A DNA stretch of 64,000 bases from Dyadobacter luticola (GTDB lineage Bacteria > Bacteroidota > Bacteroidia > Cytophagales > Spirosomataceae). The DNA lies in NCBI RefSeq assembly GCF_005860805.1, contig NZ_VCEJ01000004.1, forward strand, positions 1,922,001 through 1,986,000. The letters run 5' to 3'. A program made the position numbers and the translations under genes. Of this stretch, positions 41,085-50,158 are shown piece after piece; position 1 is the stretch's first letter, and each line of letters starts with the position of its first letter. The notes beneath the pieces were generated by a model. It searched no databases, was not told the origin of the DNA, and saw only the letters and a program-made list of their open reading frames with translations.

Positions 41085-42155
41085 ATGCTCCTTCAATTCG
41101 TCGAACGCTTTCGGCCATCCTTTTTCAGCCGCCCCGAATGGTGGTTCAACATTGGCATGTTTGTGATTTGGGTACCATTTGGGAATTACTTTTTCTTCGG
41201 TCCCAGGTATTTGTCCGATATCCGCGTGTTCATCGTCGGCAGCCTCGGCGGACAAACCACTTACGCGATTTCAATCATTTGCCTGACCTTGCTGGTGCGC
41301 CGCATCATTGCGCTTTACCCCACATTCCGCCAAACTTCGGTGCGGACCTTGGTGATGACCATAGCCTTGGCCTCCACCTGCATTGTACTGAGCATTTTGT
41401 TTCTCTGGATATTCAGCCTCGTCCCGATCCTGGAAGTAACATTCAGCTGGGAAGTCGTCTGGCCTATTTGCCTGCTGGATGCCGTTTTTGCTTTTCTTTT
41501 TGGTGTCGGGCTCAACCTTACCTACGCCTACCAGCAGTGGAAAGCGGAGAAAATGGAAATCGAATCTTTGAAAAGCAAAGCCCTTGAACAGCAAATCGAT
41601 GCATTGAAACAAAAAGTAAGGCCGCATTTTTTATTCAACAGCCTCGATTCCATTTCTGCATTATTATATGAGGACAATGCATTGGCGGAAAAACTGGTGG
41701 ACGATCTGGCGCGGGTGTACCGGTATATGTTGCAAAGCAGCAGCCAGGAACAGGTGCTCCTCACCGACGAGCTGCTTTTTATCGCGTCCTATGCCAATTT
41801 GCTGCGGGTGCGGTTTGGTCAGCGGGTCCGGATTATGCTGCCGGACGCCAGCCTCAGATCTACGGCATTTATTTCGCCCCTGAGTTTGCAGATACTGATA
41901 GATAATGCTTTGGAAAACAACATCATGTCGGTCGCTTCGCCGCTGGTGATCGGGATTTCTTTACATGATAACCAGGTTACCGTACAAAATTCCCTGCAAC
42001 GAAAACGTGTGCTGCTGCGCCAGGAGCGGCATGGGCTGGGCAATCTCATTATTAGATATAAAATGCTGACCAGTGAGCCCGTCGCCATCGAAGAAACTGA
42101 AAAACTGTTCAAAGTGACGCTCCCGCTGCTGAATACGGTTGCGCTGTTTCAGTAA
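41085..42155 (+). CDS. LytS-type sensor histidine kinase with atypical ATP-binding N-box
   Basis: A 356-residue inner-membrane kinase with four hydrophobic segments (residues about 22-38, 60-75, 88-112 and 122-148), a coiled linker and the His_kinase motif around His181 (KVRPHFLFNSLDSISALL). The ATPase domain is unusual: where relatives read ENAIKHN it has IDNALENNIMS, so the Lys/His pair is lost, though the Asn remains, and the glycine box is reduced to GLGNLIIRYKML. Activity may be weak or replaced by a regulatory role. It precedes a second kinase by 47 bases and one LytTR regulator. Confidence 0.85.
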   Translation: MLLQFVERFRPSFFSRPEWWFNIGMFVIWVPFGNYFFFGPRYLSDIRVFIVGSLGGQTTYAISIICLTLLVRRIIALYPTFRQTSVRTLVMTIALASTCIVLSILFLWIFSLVPILEVTFSWEVVWPICLLDAVFAFLFGVGLNLTYAYQQWKAEKMEIESLKSKALEQQIDALKQKVRPHFLFNSLDSISALLYEDNALAEKLVDDLARVYRYMLQSSSQEQVLLTDELLFIASYANLLRVRFGQRVRIMLPDASLRSTAFISPLSLQILIDNALENNIMSVASPLVIGISLHDNQVTVQNSLQRKRVLLRQERHGLGNLIIRYKMLTSEPVAIEETEKLFKVTLPLLNTVALFQ

Positions 42156-42202
42156 GCGAAAATGACAGTTCAGCCGAAAACGCTACCGGTTGTACGCATG
42201 CT

Positions 42203-43327
42203 GTGGATACATTGGATCAGCATTTAAATCGAGCTATGCTTTTACGTCAGTCAGTCAGCCAACATTCGGGATACCAGCCGTCACTGCAATTCAAATGGCA
42301 GCTGATCATCCTGTTGCCCTGCCTGGTCCCGGCCATCGGCTTCCTGCTTTTGGGACAGGGTTACTGGCATGACGTACCCACATTTTTGTACACAACATTG
42401 ATCGGCGCCGGTTTTGCGCTGGTTTGTCAGTTCATGATGGACTGGGTTTCTCAGCGGGTCGTCATCTATCTGCCTGACATTGAGCAGGCCGTAAAAAGAA
42501 TTGCCTTACTTTTCCTGCTGTTTTTTCTGATCAGTTGTGTGACCTTGCTGGTGCAGCTGGCCATTTTTTCTCACTGGCAGTTGTTTGGTTTTGAAGAAAA
42601 ACCTGGACAAGTGAAGCATCTGGCAATCGCTGCGGGGCTTATCAGCCTGGTGACCGTGGGTATTTTTGAAAGTTTGCATTCCCATAAAAAATGGCGGGAG
42701 AATACTTTGGAAAAGGAGCAGCTGAAAAAAACCAACCTGCAAAGCCAGTACGAAAGCCTTAAAAATCAGATCAATCCGCATTTTCTTTTCAATACATTGA
42801 ATTCACTTTCCTCGCTGATTGTGGAAGACCCGCACCGGGCGGAGGGCTTTATCAATGAAATGGCCAATGTGTACCGATACCTGCTGCAATCCAACGAGCA
42901 AGCCGGCGGCGGGCGGGACCTGACGTCGCTGGCCAATGAAATCGTGTTTGTGCAGTCTTATTTTCATTTGTTAAAAACCCGCTATGGACAAGGTATCTCG
43001 CTGCTCATCGCCGTCCCCGATGCCGTGCAGGATTATCTGCTGCCGCCGCTTACGCTCCAGATGCTGGTCGAAAATGCCATCAAGCACAATGTGATCCATA
43101 CGCAAAAGCCGCTGATGATTAAAATATGCCTGGCAGAAGACGGTCGGCTGGAAATCCAGAATAATCTGCAGCCGAGGAATTCGCGCGTTTTGAGCAATGG
43201 GGTAGGGTTGTCCAACATCAGTGAAAAATACCGGCTTCTGGCGCAGCAAATGCGCATTGCGGATGATATGCGTGTGGTAGTGAGTAAAGAAGGCGGCCAG
43301 TTTGTGGTCAGCCTGCCTTTGCTTTAA
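42203..43327 (+). CDS. LytS-type sensor histidine kinase
   Basis: A 374-residue inner-membrane kinase from GTG 42203; ATG 42236 (residue 12) is an equally possible start. Four hydrophobic segments (for example QLIILLPCLVPAIGFLLLG and IALLFLLFFLISCVTLLVQL) precede a linker and His193 in NQINPHFLFNTLNSLSSL. Its ATPase domain has the regular N-box LVENAIKHNVI and the glycine box GVGLSNISEKYRLL, unlike the kinase before it. It should phosphorylate the LytTR regulator that starts 19 bases after its stop. The tandem kinases may form a heterodimer. Confidence 0.9.
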   Translation: MDTLDQHLNRAMLLRQSVSQHSGYQPSLQFKWQLIILLPCLVPAIGFLLLGQGYWHDVPTFLYTTLIGAGFALVCQFMMDWVSQRVVIYLPDIEQAVKRIALLFLLFFLISCVTLLVQLAIFSHWQLFGFEEKPGQVKHLAIAAGLISLVTVGIFESLHSHKKWRENTLEKEQLKKTNLQSQYESLKNQINPHFLFNTLNSLSSLIVEDPHRAEGFINEMANVYRYLLQSNEQAGGGRDLTSLANEIVFVQSYFHLLKTRYGQGISLLIAVPDAVQDYLLPPLTLQMLVENAIKHNVIHTQKPLMIKICLAEDGRLEIQNNLQPRNSRVLSNGVGLSNISEKYRLLAQQMRIADDMRVVVSKEGGQFVVSLPLL

Positions 43328-43346
43328 ATTTTTTCAAAACAAAAAT

Positions 43347-44132
43347 ATGAGGGTACTTATTATTGAAGATGAAGAACTGGCGGAGCGCAAGCTGCGGCGG
43401 CTGATTGCCGAGGTAGATCCGTCTTTCCAGATCGAGGGTGTGACGATCAGCATTGCCGACTCGGTGGCCTGGCTGCAAAGCCACGACGCGCCGGATGTGA
43501 TTTTTATGGATATTGAACTCGCTGACGGACAATGTTTTGAAATTTTTGAATACATCAAAATCCAGAGCCGCGTCATATTTACCACTTCCTACGATGAATA
43601 TGCCTTGCAGGCTTTCAAGGTCAACAGCATTGATTACCTGCTGAAACCCATTCAGCTCGAAGACCTCGACCGGAGTATCCGCAAGTTGAAGGAACTGGTT
43701 GGAGAATCGGCCGAAAAGTCCGTCACCGCGCCGGTACTGGACATTGAAAAATTATTAAAAGGGTTGCAGAGTACCACTACCCCGGCGCAGCAATACCGGA
43801 AGCGATTTCTGGTGAAGCAGGGTGTCAAGCAGTTTTCGGTGGAGGTTTCGGAGATCATGTATTTCTATTCAGACGAAAAGATCAGCTTTTTCCGCACCGC
43901 CAAAAACCAGAAGTATCTCGTCGATTACAGCATCGATGAACTGGTAGGCTTACTCGACCCCGAGCATTTCTTCCAGCTCAACCGCGGCCTGATCGTCTCG
44001 CACCAGGGCGTGGAAAACATCCAGCCCTACTTCGGAAACCGCCTCGCCATCACCCTGAAACCTGCTTTCGAACGTGAAGCGCTGGTCAGCCGGGAGCGGG
44101 TGCGGGATTTTAAAGCCTGGATGGGGAAGTGA
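43347..44132 (+). CDS. LytTR-family response regulator
   Basis: A 261-residue regulator. The receiver domain has the acidic residues Glu7-Asp8, phosphoacceptor Asp55 (VIFMDIELAD) and Lys100 in DYLLKPI. After a linker of about 30 residues, the LytTR DNA-binding domain runs from about residue 150: KRFLVKQGVKQFSVEVSEIM, EKISFFRTAKNQKYLVDYSI and FFQLNRGLIVSHQGVENI. ATG 43347 matches the start of the receiver fold; the longer frame from 43302 overlaps the kinase gene. It is the output of the two upstream kinases. Target genes are not visible. Confidence 0.92.
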   Translation: MRVLIIEDEELAERKLRRLIAEVDPSFQIEGVTISIADSVAWLQSHDAPDVIFMDIELADGQCFEIFEYIKIQSRVIFTTSYDEYALQAFKVNSIDYLLKPIQLEDLDRSIRKLKELVGESAEKSVTAPVLDIEKLLKGLQSTTTPAQQYRKRFLVKQGVKQFSVEVSEIMYFYSDEKISFFRTAKNQKYLVDYSIDELVGLLDPEHFFQLNRGLIVSHQGVENIQPYFGNRLAITLKPAFEREALVSRERVRDFKAWMGK

Positions 44133-44215
44133 CCGGTTTGGCAAAGTTTTAATAGCTGAAAATGGCAGTGGTGCTTTTCATCACGCTTATTTTTTGCTCA
44201 TTTAACTTCATCAAC

Positions 44216-45115
44216 ATGTCTGAGACAGTAAAAATCTCGCTTCAAAATCCGGTTACGAGATACCCGCAGCCACCATTTAATAAACAACCACAGAATGTGC
44301 CCGGACTGGCTTCCAAAATGGATCCGGTGCCTGATCACGGCGAAACAAGTTACAAAGGATCGGGCCGGCTGGCTGGCAGAAAGGCGCTTATCACAGGCGG
44401 TGATTCGGGAATCGGGCGGGCCGCTGCGATTGCTTATGCACGCGAGGGAGCGGATGTCGTCATTAATTATCTGCCTGAGGAACAGTCCGATGCCGACGAA
44501 GTAGTCGCATTGATCGAGGCGGAAGGCCGGAAAGGTTTCGCGATCCCGGGCGACATTACAGAAGAAACTTTTTGCGAGGAACTGGTAAGCCAGGCGGTGG
44601 AAAAGCTGGGTGGGCTGGATATCCTGGTAAATAATGCGGGACGCCAGCAGGCGGTGGATTCGCTGCTGGACATTACGTCGGAAAGCTTCGATGCGACGAT
44701 CAAAACAAACATTTATGCGCCTTTCTGGATTACCAAGGCTGCATTGCCGCACTTGGCCGAAGGCTCGGTGATCATTGCTACCTCATCCGTTCAGGCGTAC
44801 GATCCGTCGGAAAACCTCTTCGATTATGCGCAGACGAAAGCGGCGAATGTTGCCTTTGTAAAATCGCTGGCGAAACAACTGGGGCCGAAAGGTATCCGGG
44901 TAAATGGTGTCGCGCCGGGCCCGGTATGGACGCCGCTGCAAGTGAGTGGCGGTCAGCCGCAGGACAAAATTGTGGAATTTGGGCAAGCTACGCCCCTGGG
45001 CAGACCAGGACAGCCGGCCGAACTAGCTTCTATTTACGTTCAGCTCGCCGATGGTGACGCCAGTTTTGCGACCGGGCAGATCTACGGTTCTGCGGGTGGA
45101 AGCGGGCATCCATAA
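44216..45115 (+). CDS. SDR-family oxidoreductase, YghA-like stress type
   Basis: A 299-residue classical SDR with an N-terminal extension typical of the YghA/GsiB-associated group (PPFNKQPQNVPGLASKMDPV, DHGETSYKGSGRLAGRKAL). Cofactor motif TGGDSGIGRA, NNAG motif in DILVNNAGRQQA, and the catalytic Ser-Tyr-Lys in ATSSVQAYDPSENLFDYAQT followed by KAA. Such proteins reduce small carbonyl compounds with NADP(H) and are often found near general-stress genes. It stands 13 bases before a GH15 gene. ATG 44216 is preferred over 44162, which adds a hydrophobic stretch not seen in the family. Confidence 0.88.
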   Translation: MSETVKISLQNPVTRYPQPPFNKQPQNVPGLASKMDPVPDHGETSYKGSGRLAGRKALITGGDSGIGRAAAIAYAREGADVVINYLPEEQSDADEVVALIEAEGRKGFAIPGDITEETFCEELVSQAVEKLGGLDILVNNAGRQQAVDSLLDITSESFDATIKTNIYAPFWITKAALPHLAEGSVIIATSSVQAYDPSENLFDYAQTKAANVAFVKSLAKQLGPKGIRVNGVAPGPVWTPLQVSGGQPQDKIVEFGQATPLGRPGQPAELASIYVQLADGDASFATGQIYGSAGGSGHP

Positions 45116-45128
45116 TGCTGTCCCTACA

Positions 45129-46850
45129 ATGAAACAACCTCAAATTGCATCGCTGGCTGTGATCAGTGACCGGCATACCTGCGCATTGCTCGATCGTGAT
45201 GGAACAATCAGCTGGTATTGTCCGGGCGCTTTTGACCAGCCAGCGCTGCTTTCTTCCCTGATTGACATTGATAAAGGCGGTTTCTGGGACATTGAAGCCG
45301 ATGGTAAAAAGTTTGAAGAACGTCACTTCGAGGGGCGCAGCAGTGTACTCTATACTACTTTTTCAACGGACCAAGGCGCTTTTACCCTGACCGATTTCAT
45401 GCCCCTTCAGGCTGCATTCAAAGGAATTTGCCGGATGACCAGCCCCGCCCAGGTAAGATTAACTAGCCATATCTGCCTTCGTGCGGACTATGGACTGGCA
45501 GATGCCGGGCTGTCCGTTTTTTCAAATCATATCATTGAAATAAAATCCAGCAAACAGTGGCTGCACTGCTCACACAAGCTTATTCTTGAAGGAGATAACA
45601 TTACCTGCGAGATCCCGGCAGGGGAGGAAAGTTGGTTTGCTTTGATTGATTCTGATCAAATTGACAGAGAAACATTTGACGAAGCTTTAAAGACTACACT
45701 GGAAAAGTGGGAGGAAATTGAGGCTTATGTGAAATACGAAGGCCCTTTTGAAAAAGAAGTGTACAGCTCGCTCCGTGCTTTGCAGCAGCTGGTGTTTGAA
45801 CCGACCGGCGGTATCATTGCCGCGCCGACCATTGCTTTACCAGAGGTAATCGGCGGGAGTCGCAATTATGATTACCGGTATGTGTGGATGCGTGATGCGG
45901 CGCTGATCACGTCCAGCCTGGTAGGGCTTGAAACGAACGGTGAAATGGAGCGGAAATTCATGTCTTTTGTGGCTGGCGCGAAGAAGAAAAACCGGCAGTC
46001 GCATGTGCAATGTTTTTACGGGATAGACCAGACGATCCGGATGGACGCGCGCGAGCTGCCACTTTCGGGTTACCAGGGCAGTGTGCCGGTGATGGCGGGA
46101 AATACGGCGGCCGGTCAGTTTCAGCTGGATGCCGAATCAAGTATCCTCCTGGCCTGTAACGCGATTTACCAGAAATACGATTGCAAAATCGAGTGGGATA
46201 CCGTCGAAACGATAGCTGACTACATTTGCCGGAACTGGGAGCGGAAGGACAATGGTATCTGGGAAGAGGAGCAGCAGCAACATTATACATCCAGCAAAGC
46301 TTTTGCGGCACGGGCGCTGGAAGTGATGGCCGCCTACCAGCCCGACCAGCAGCTGGCCGATCGCTGGCTTCACAATGCACGGTTGATTCGTGAATTTATC
46401 AACAAACATTGCATCACCAGCTACGGTGCATACGCCGTCTATGCCGGGTCCGAAGATGTGGATATTACCTGCGCATTATTTGCGCCATTTGAATTTGACG
46501 CGCCCGACAGCAGTCTGATGCAGAACACGATAGCGGAGATTGAGGCAAGATACCGTGATGGAGATCTGTACCGCCGCCACCTGCTGGAATTCGACTCCGC
46601 GAAGGAAGGCGTTTTCCTTGCTGCGAGCTGCTGGGTAGCACATTATTATGCCCTGGCCGGAAATTTGGGAAAATCAAAAACCATCCTGGATGCCATGCTA
46701 GGCTGTGCGAATGATCTGGGTTATTTCAGCGAAGAAATGGATTTGAAAACCGGAAAAATGCTCGGAAACTTCCCGCAGACTTTTGTGCATTCATCTTTTA
46801 TCTGCGCAGTAAACGGGTATAAAGCGGCTTTTGCCGAATTGCCTGCCTAA
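45129..46850 (+). CDS. GH15 family glucoamylase/trehalase-like enzyme
   Basis: A 573-residue cytoplasmic protein with no signal peptide. An N-terminal beta-sandwich (IASLAVISDRHTCALLDRDG, then SWYCPGAFDQPALLSSLIDI) precedes an alpha/alpha toroid with the GH15 signatures GGSRNYDYRYVWMRDAAL and, near the C-terminus, EFDSAKEGVFLAASCWVAHY, which carries the catalytic Glu pair. Substrates in this family include maltodextrins and trehalose; which one applies here is open. The exported trehalose-synthase-like GH13 at 50159 makes an alpha-glucan or trehalose role plausible. It follows the SDR by 13 bases, probably in one transcript. Confidence 0.88.
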   Translation: MKQPQIASLAVISDRHTCALLDRDGTISWYCPGAFDQPALLSSLIDIDKGGFWDIEADGKKFEERHFEGRSSVLYTTFSTDQGAFTLTDFMPLQAAFKGICRMTSPAQVRLTSHICLRADYGLADAGLSVFSNHIIEIKSSKQWLHCSHKLILEGDNITCEIPAGEESWFALIDSDQIDRETFDEALKTTLEKWEEIEAYVKYEGPFEKEVYSSLRALQQLVFEPTGGIIAAPTIALPEVIGGSRNYDYRYVWMRDAALITSSLVGLETNGEMERKFMSFVAGAKKKNRQSHVQCFYGIDQTIRMDARELPLSGYQGSVPVMAGNTAAGQFQLDAESSILLACNAIYQKYDCKIEWDTVETIADYICRNWERKDNGIWEEEQQQHYTSSKAFAARALEVMAAYQPDQQLADRWLHNARLIREFINKHCITSYGAYAVYAGSEDVDITCALFAPFEFDAPDSSLMQNTIAEIEARYRDGDLYRRHLLEFDSAKEGVFLAASCWVAHYYALAGNLGKSKTILDAMLGCANDLGYFSEEMDLKTGKMLGNFPQTFVHSSFICAVNGYKAAFAELPA

Positions 46851-46929
46851 TACTCCGCGCCCAACATCTGCTACATGGCACATTTTTTTACATTCCCTGC
46901 GCTCGATTGCAATATTGTTAATCAGTAAA

Positions 46930-48495
46930 ATGGCGAAAAATATGAATGCAGAACCAAACGAAATCACCCGCGACGGTGAAAATAAAAGTCTCTGGCAAAG
47001 AAATGTGAAGGACGAAACAATTTCAGCTTCGCCGGATAATGCAAAAATTTACGATGCGCTGATTGTCGGGGCCGGGATTACCGGACTGACGACGGCGCTT
47101 TTGTTACAAAAATCAGGCTTGAAATGCGTGGTAGCGGATGCCCATCATGCGGGTTACGGTACGACCGGCGGTACCAGCGCCCACATCAATACCTTTGCCG
47201 ATACGACATTTAAAGAAGTCGAAGATGCATTTGATGAAGAATCCGCGCGGCTTTTTGCCGAGTCGATCGGTAAGTCGGTGAAGCTGATCCACGAGCTGGT
47301 GGAAACCTATCACATTGACTGCGACTTTGACTGGAAAAAAGGATATGTCTACGCTGAGACAGATGACGAAGTAAAACAGCTCGACGATATCCTGGAAAGC
47401 AGCCTGAATGTAGGTGTTGAAGTTAAAATTACGACCCAGGCACCGGCCCGCGTTGCTTACCAGAAGGCCCTGGTTTTTGAGAACCAGGCGCAGTTTCACC
47501 CTTTGAAATACATCCTGGGATTGCAGAAAGAATTCATCAGGCTGGGCGGTATCGTGCTGGAAAATACGCTGATCAATGATATTGAGCGAGGCGAAGGGAT
47601 CAACATCGCAAAATCAGAAAACGGCGAGATCAAGGCGTTGTCGGTGGTGTATGCAACCCACATTCCGCCGGGCGGCATCAATCTGCTGCACTTTGAAAAT
47701 GCGCCATACCGTAGCTATGTGATCGCCGCGACACTGACCGATGACGCTTATCCCGACGATCTGGTATATGATATGAAAGACCCGTATCATTATTTCAGGA
47801 CTCACGTGATCGACGGGCAAAAGTACCTGGTGGCAGGAGGGCACGACCATAAGACTGGCCACGGCGACCCGGAAAAGGCATTATCGGACCTGATCGAATT
47901 TACCAAGTCGTGCTATAATGTGGCTGAGGTAACAGAACAGTGGTCGTCTCAATATTTTGTTCCTGCCGACGGGGTACCTTACATTGGCAAGTTGCCGGGC
48001 GATTCGAAAAGTGTGTATGCGGCCACGGGTTTCAATGGTAACGGCATGATCCTGGGGACGGTATCTGCTATGGTCATCAGTGATTTGATCCTGAAAAAGA
48101 CAAGTTTGTACGAAAAGTTATACGACCCGGGTCGGATCAAACCGGTGGCAGGATTTACGGAATTTGTCAAGGAAAGTGCAGATGTGACTGCTCGCTTCAT
48201 TGGCGATCGCTTTAAAACCGAAAAAGTGGATTCGCTGAACCAACTGCCAGTGGGCACTGGTGAGATCGTAACTTACGAGGGGCAAAAGCTGGCCGTTTAC
48301 AAAGACGAATCCGGGAAGGTCCACGCTTTGGATCCGGTTTGCAAGCATGCCGGATGTATTGTAAAATGGAATAACTCGGAAAAAAGCTGGGATTGTCCTT
48401 GCCACGGCGCGAGGTATAATGCAGAAGGCCAGGTCCTGACCGGGCCGGCGAGAGTGGATCTGGATAAAGTTTCTCTCACAGCCGAGGCCGAGTAG
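46930..48495 (+). CDS. FAD-dependent oxidoreductase with C-terminal Rieske domain
   Basis: A 521-residue cytoplasmic protein from ATG 46930; ATG 46942 is also possible. The DAO-type FAD domain starts with DALIVGAGITGLTTALLLQK and GYGTTGGTSAHINTFAD, and returns near YAATGFNGNGMILGTVSAM. The last 90 residues form a Rieske [2Fe-2S] domain with ligands in PVCKHAGC and WDCPCHGARY (Cys-x-His and Cys-x2-His). Proteins of this fusion type occur in many soil bacteria, often in stress regions, and their substrates are unknown. It follows the GH15 gene by 79 bases and ends before a bidirectional terminator. Confidence 0.88.
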   Translation: MAKNMNAEPNEITRDGENKSLWQRNVKDETISASPDNAKIYDALIVGAGITGLTTALLLQKSGLKCVVADAHHAGYGTTGGTSAHINTFADTTFKEVEDAFDEESARLFAESIGKSVKLIHELVETYHIDCDFDWKKGYVYAETDDEVKQLDDILESSLNVGVEVKITTQAPARVAYQKALVFENQAQFHPLKYILGLQKEFIRLGGIVLENTLINDIERGEGINIAKSENGEIKALSVVYATHIPPGGINLLHFENAPYRSYVIAATLTDDAYPDDLVYDMKDPYHYFRTHVIDGQKYLVAGGHDHKTGHGDPEKALSDLIEFTKSCYNVAEVTEQWSSQYFVPADGVPYIGKLPGDSKSVYAATGFNGNGMILGTVSAMVISDLILKKTSLYEKLYDPGRIKPVAGFTEFVKESADVTARFIGDRFKTEKVDSLNQLPVGTGEIVTYEGQKLAVYKDESGKVHALDPVCKHAGCIVKWNNSEKSWDCPCHGARYNAEGQVLTGPARVDLDKVSLTAEAE

Positions 48496-48539
48496 CATTT
48501 ATCTTTGAAGAAGGTCCTTAGTTTATAAATAATAAAAAA

Positions 48540-48575
48540 CAGCCTGTCTCAAATTCTGGGACAGGCTGCTTTTTT
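48540..48575. terminator. Bidirectional terminator between the Rieske and YetF genes
   Basis: CAGCCTGTC (48540-48548) pairs with GACAGGCTG (48560-48568) around an 11-base loop. TTTTTT follows on plus and an A-run precedes it (T-run on minus), so it can stop both convergent transcripts. Confidence 0.85.
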
Positions 48576-48595
48576 AGCCTCTCAATTTTACAACA

Positions 48596-49282
48596 TTACA
48601 ATACCGCAAATGTCGATTCCTTCGCTCCGCAATGGGGACATTTTGAATCGTCTTGTTCTACATTAAAACTACTCCCGCACTTTTTGCAAATCTTTTGCTC
48701 CGTGACTTTGCATACCTGGGAGGCAAATGCTTCATCATTGTCCGGCAAAATCAGTAATCCCGGAACGGCCGGCTCATTCGGTACAAATGAAAAGGAGCCG
48801 CCTGCTTCGAAATAGAGCCGTTTTACTTCTCCCAAATGCCTGGTACCGCGGCTTCTGAGTTGCGCAAAGGCTTTTTCGCGCGTGATGCCGCTCAATTTCA
48901 TCTGGCTCAGATCCAGCTGACCGTCGTTGATCAGCACGGTGAGGTCGCCCTGCGTGAGGGATTCTGTTCTTTGGTTGATAATGCTGAGCCGCGCAATGCA
49001 TTGCTGCATCAATATGACGACGGCTGCGATGATCACTGCGGCAAGAATGCCCCTGTCGGGCGCCTGCAAAGGTACCCCGATGGCCGCAGCCAGTGAAACG
49101 AGCGCGATCATCTCGTTCCGGCTTACCTGCGACGCCATTCTTTTTCCCATGAGCCGCATCGAAACCATCAGTATAACATAGATGACCGCGATCCGGAAAA
49201 TGACTTCAAAATAAAAACCACCTGGTACATCGCCTAAAAAAACGCGCTGCCAGTCGCCGAAATGGATATCTTCTTTTTTCAT
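48596..49282 (-). CDS. YetF/DUF421 membrane protein with C-terminal zinc ribbon
   Basis: A 228-residue protein with three N-terminal helices (FEVIFRIAVIYVILMVSMRL, EMIALVSLAAAIGVPLQAP and GILAAVIIAAVVILMQQCI). The YetF domain follows (GDLTVLINDGQLDLSQMKLS, REKAFAQLRSRGTRHLGEVK). The last 35 residues form a Cys4 zinc ribbon, CKKCGSSFNVEQDDSKCPHC, not part of the usual family. YetF proteins are linked to spore or stress biology in Bacillus but have no fixed function. It is the second of two tandem paralogues, four bases after the first. ATG 49282 is chosen; 49342 would overlap the first gene. Confidence 0.85.
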   Translation of the reverse strand: MKKEDIHFGDWQRVFLGDVPGGFYFEVIFRIAVIYVILMVSMRLMGKRMASQVSRNEMIALVSLAAAIGVPLQAPDRGILAAVIIAAVVILMQQCIARLSIINQRTESLTQGDLTVLINDGQLDLSQMKLSGITREKAFAQLRSRGTRHLGEVKRLYFEAGGSFSFVPNEPAVPGLLILPDNDEAFASQVCKVTEQKICKKCGSSFNVEQDDSKCPHCGAKESTFAVL

Positions 49283-49286
49283 AACA

Positions 49287-49997
49287 TTACTTTGATTGTT
49301 CTTTTTGTGAAGTGCTGGCGATCTGCCACTGATGGGCGCCACAGGCGGCGCAGTTATCCTTGGAATTCACAGTTGAGGCGACTGTTCCGCAACTTGCGCA
49401 AACATTTTGTGCCGAATCATCCTGCTGAAGATACCGGCCGATCGCCTCGTCGACGGGCGGAAAAACGGATAGACCCGGCAGCGCCTTTTCGTTTTTGAAA
49501 ACACTAAAAAGCCCGCACGATTCCAGGTAAACCCGGTCCACTTCACCAAGATTGTAGACGCCCTCGCTGCGGAGTTTGGCAAAAAGCTGCTGCCGGGAAA
49601 TGTTGGTTTCCTTCATTTCGTCAAGCTGGATGACGCCATTTTTGACGAGAATGCTCAGTTTCCCCTGCGTTATTTGCTCAAATTTCTCGCTCCGGTATTC
49701 CAGGAAGTTCATTCCACGCTGAAATACGAGCGCACACACCAGGATCGTGGCACATAGCAGCAACCCGGTTTGCGGCATCTGCATACCCGGCGACACGATC
49801 GCACCGAGGGTAATCATCACAGCCATTTCCGAAATCGTCAGCTGGCCGCCCATCCGCTTGCCCATCATTCTGACAATCACCAGAAGTACCGCGTACATCA
49901 GAATTGTCCTGAGCAAAATTTCCACCAAAAAGATTACCGGCGTTTCCCCAAACAAAACCCGGTACCAGTCCCAAATCATTACATCCTGCTTTTTCAT
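49287..49997 (-). CDS. YetF/DUF421 membrane protein with C-terminal zinc ribbon (tandem paralogue)
   Basis: A 236-residue protein built like the gene after it: three helices (PVIFLVEILLRTILMYAVLL, EMAVMITLGAIVSPGMQMP and GLLLCATILVCALVFQRGM), a YetF domain (GKLSILVKNGVIQLDEMKET, QQLFAKLRSEGVYNLGEVDR), then a C-terminal Cys4 ribbon, CASCGTVASTVNSKDNCAAC. The two ribbons share spacing but little sequence, so duplication is not recent. Four bases separate the genes, suggesting translation coupling and perhaps a heteromer. The start is at ATG 49997, and the next gene is divergent. Confidence 0.85.
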   Translation of the reverse strand: MKKQDVMIWDWYRVLFGETPVIFLVEILLRTILMYAVLLVIVRMMGKRMGGQLTISEMAVMITLGAIVSPGMQMPQTGLLLCATILVCALVFQRGMNFLEYRSEKFEQITQGKLSILVKNGVIQLDEMKETNISRQQLFAKLRSEGVYNLGEVDRVYLESCGLFSVFKNEKALPGLSVFPPVDEAIGRYLQQDDSAQNVCASCGTVASTVNSKDNCAACGAHQWQIASTSQKEQSK

Positions 49998-50158
49998 TTT
50001 ATTCCACTGCCTGCCGACTGGTTAAATACGGTCGCCTCATTAGAAAAAACTGTTCCCGAAGCGCGTATGGAACGATTTTAACAACACAGCGCCGTCAACA
50101 CAATGTGTTATTTCAAATTCGGACGCGTCAACCATCACTTCTAAACATTTTGAAACGA

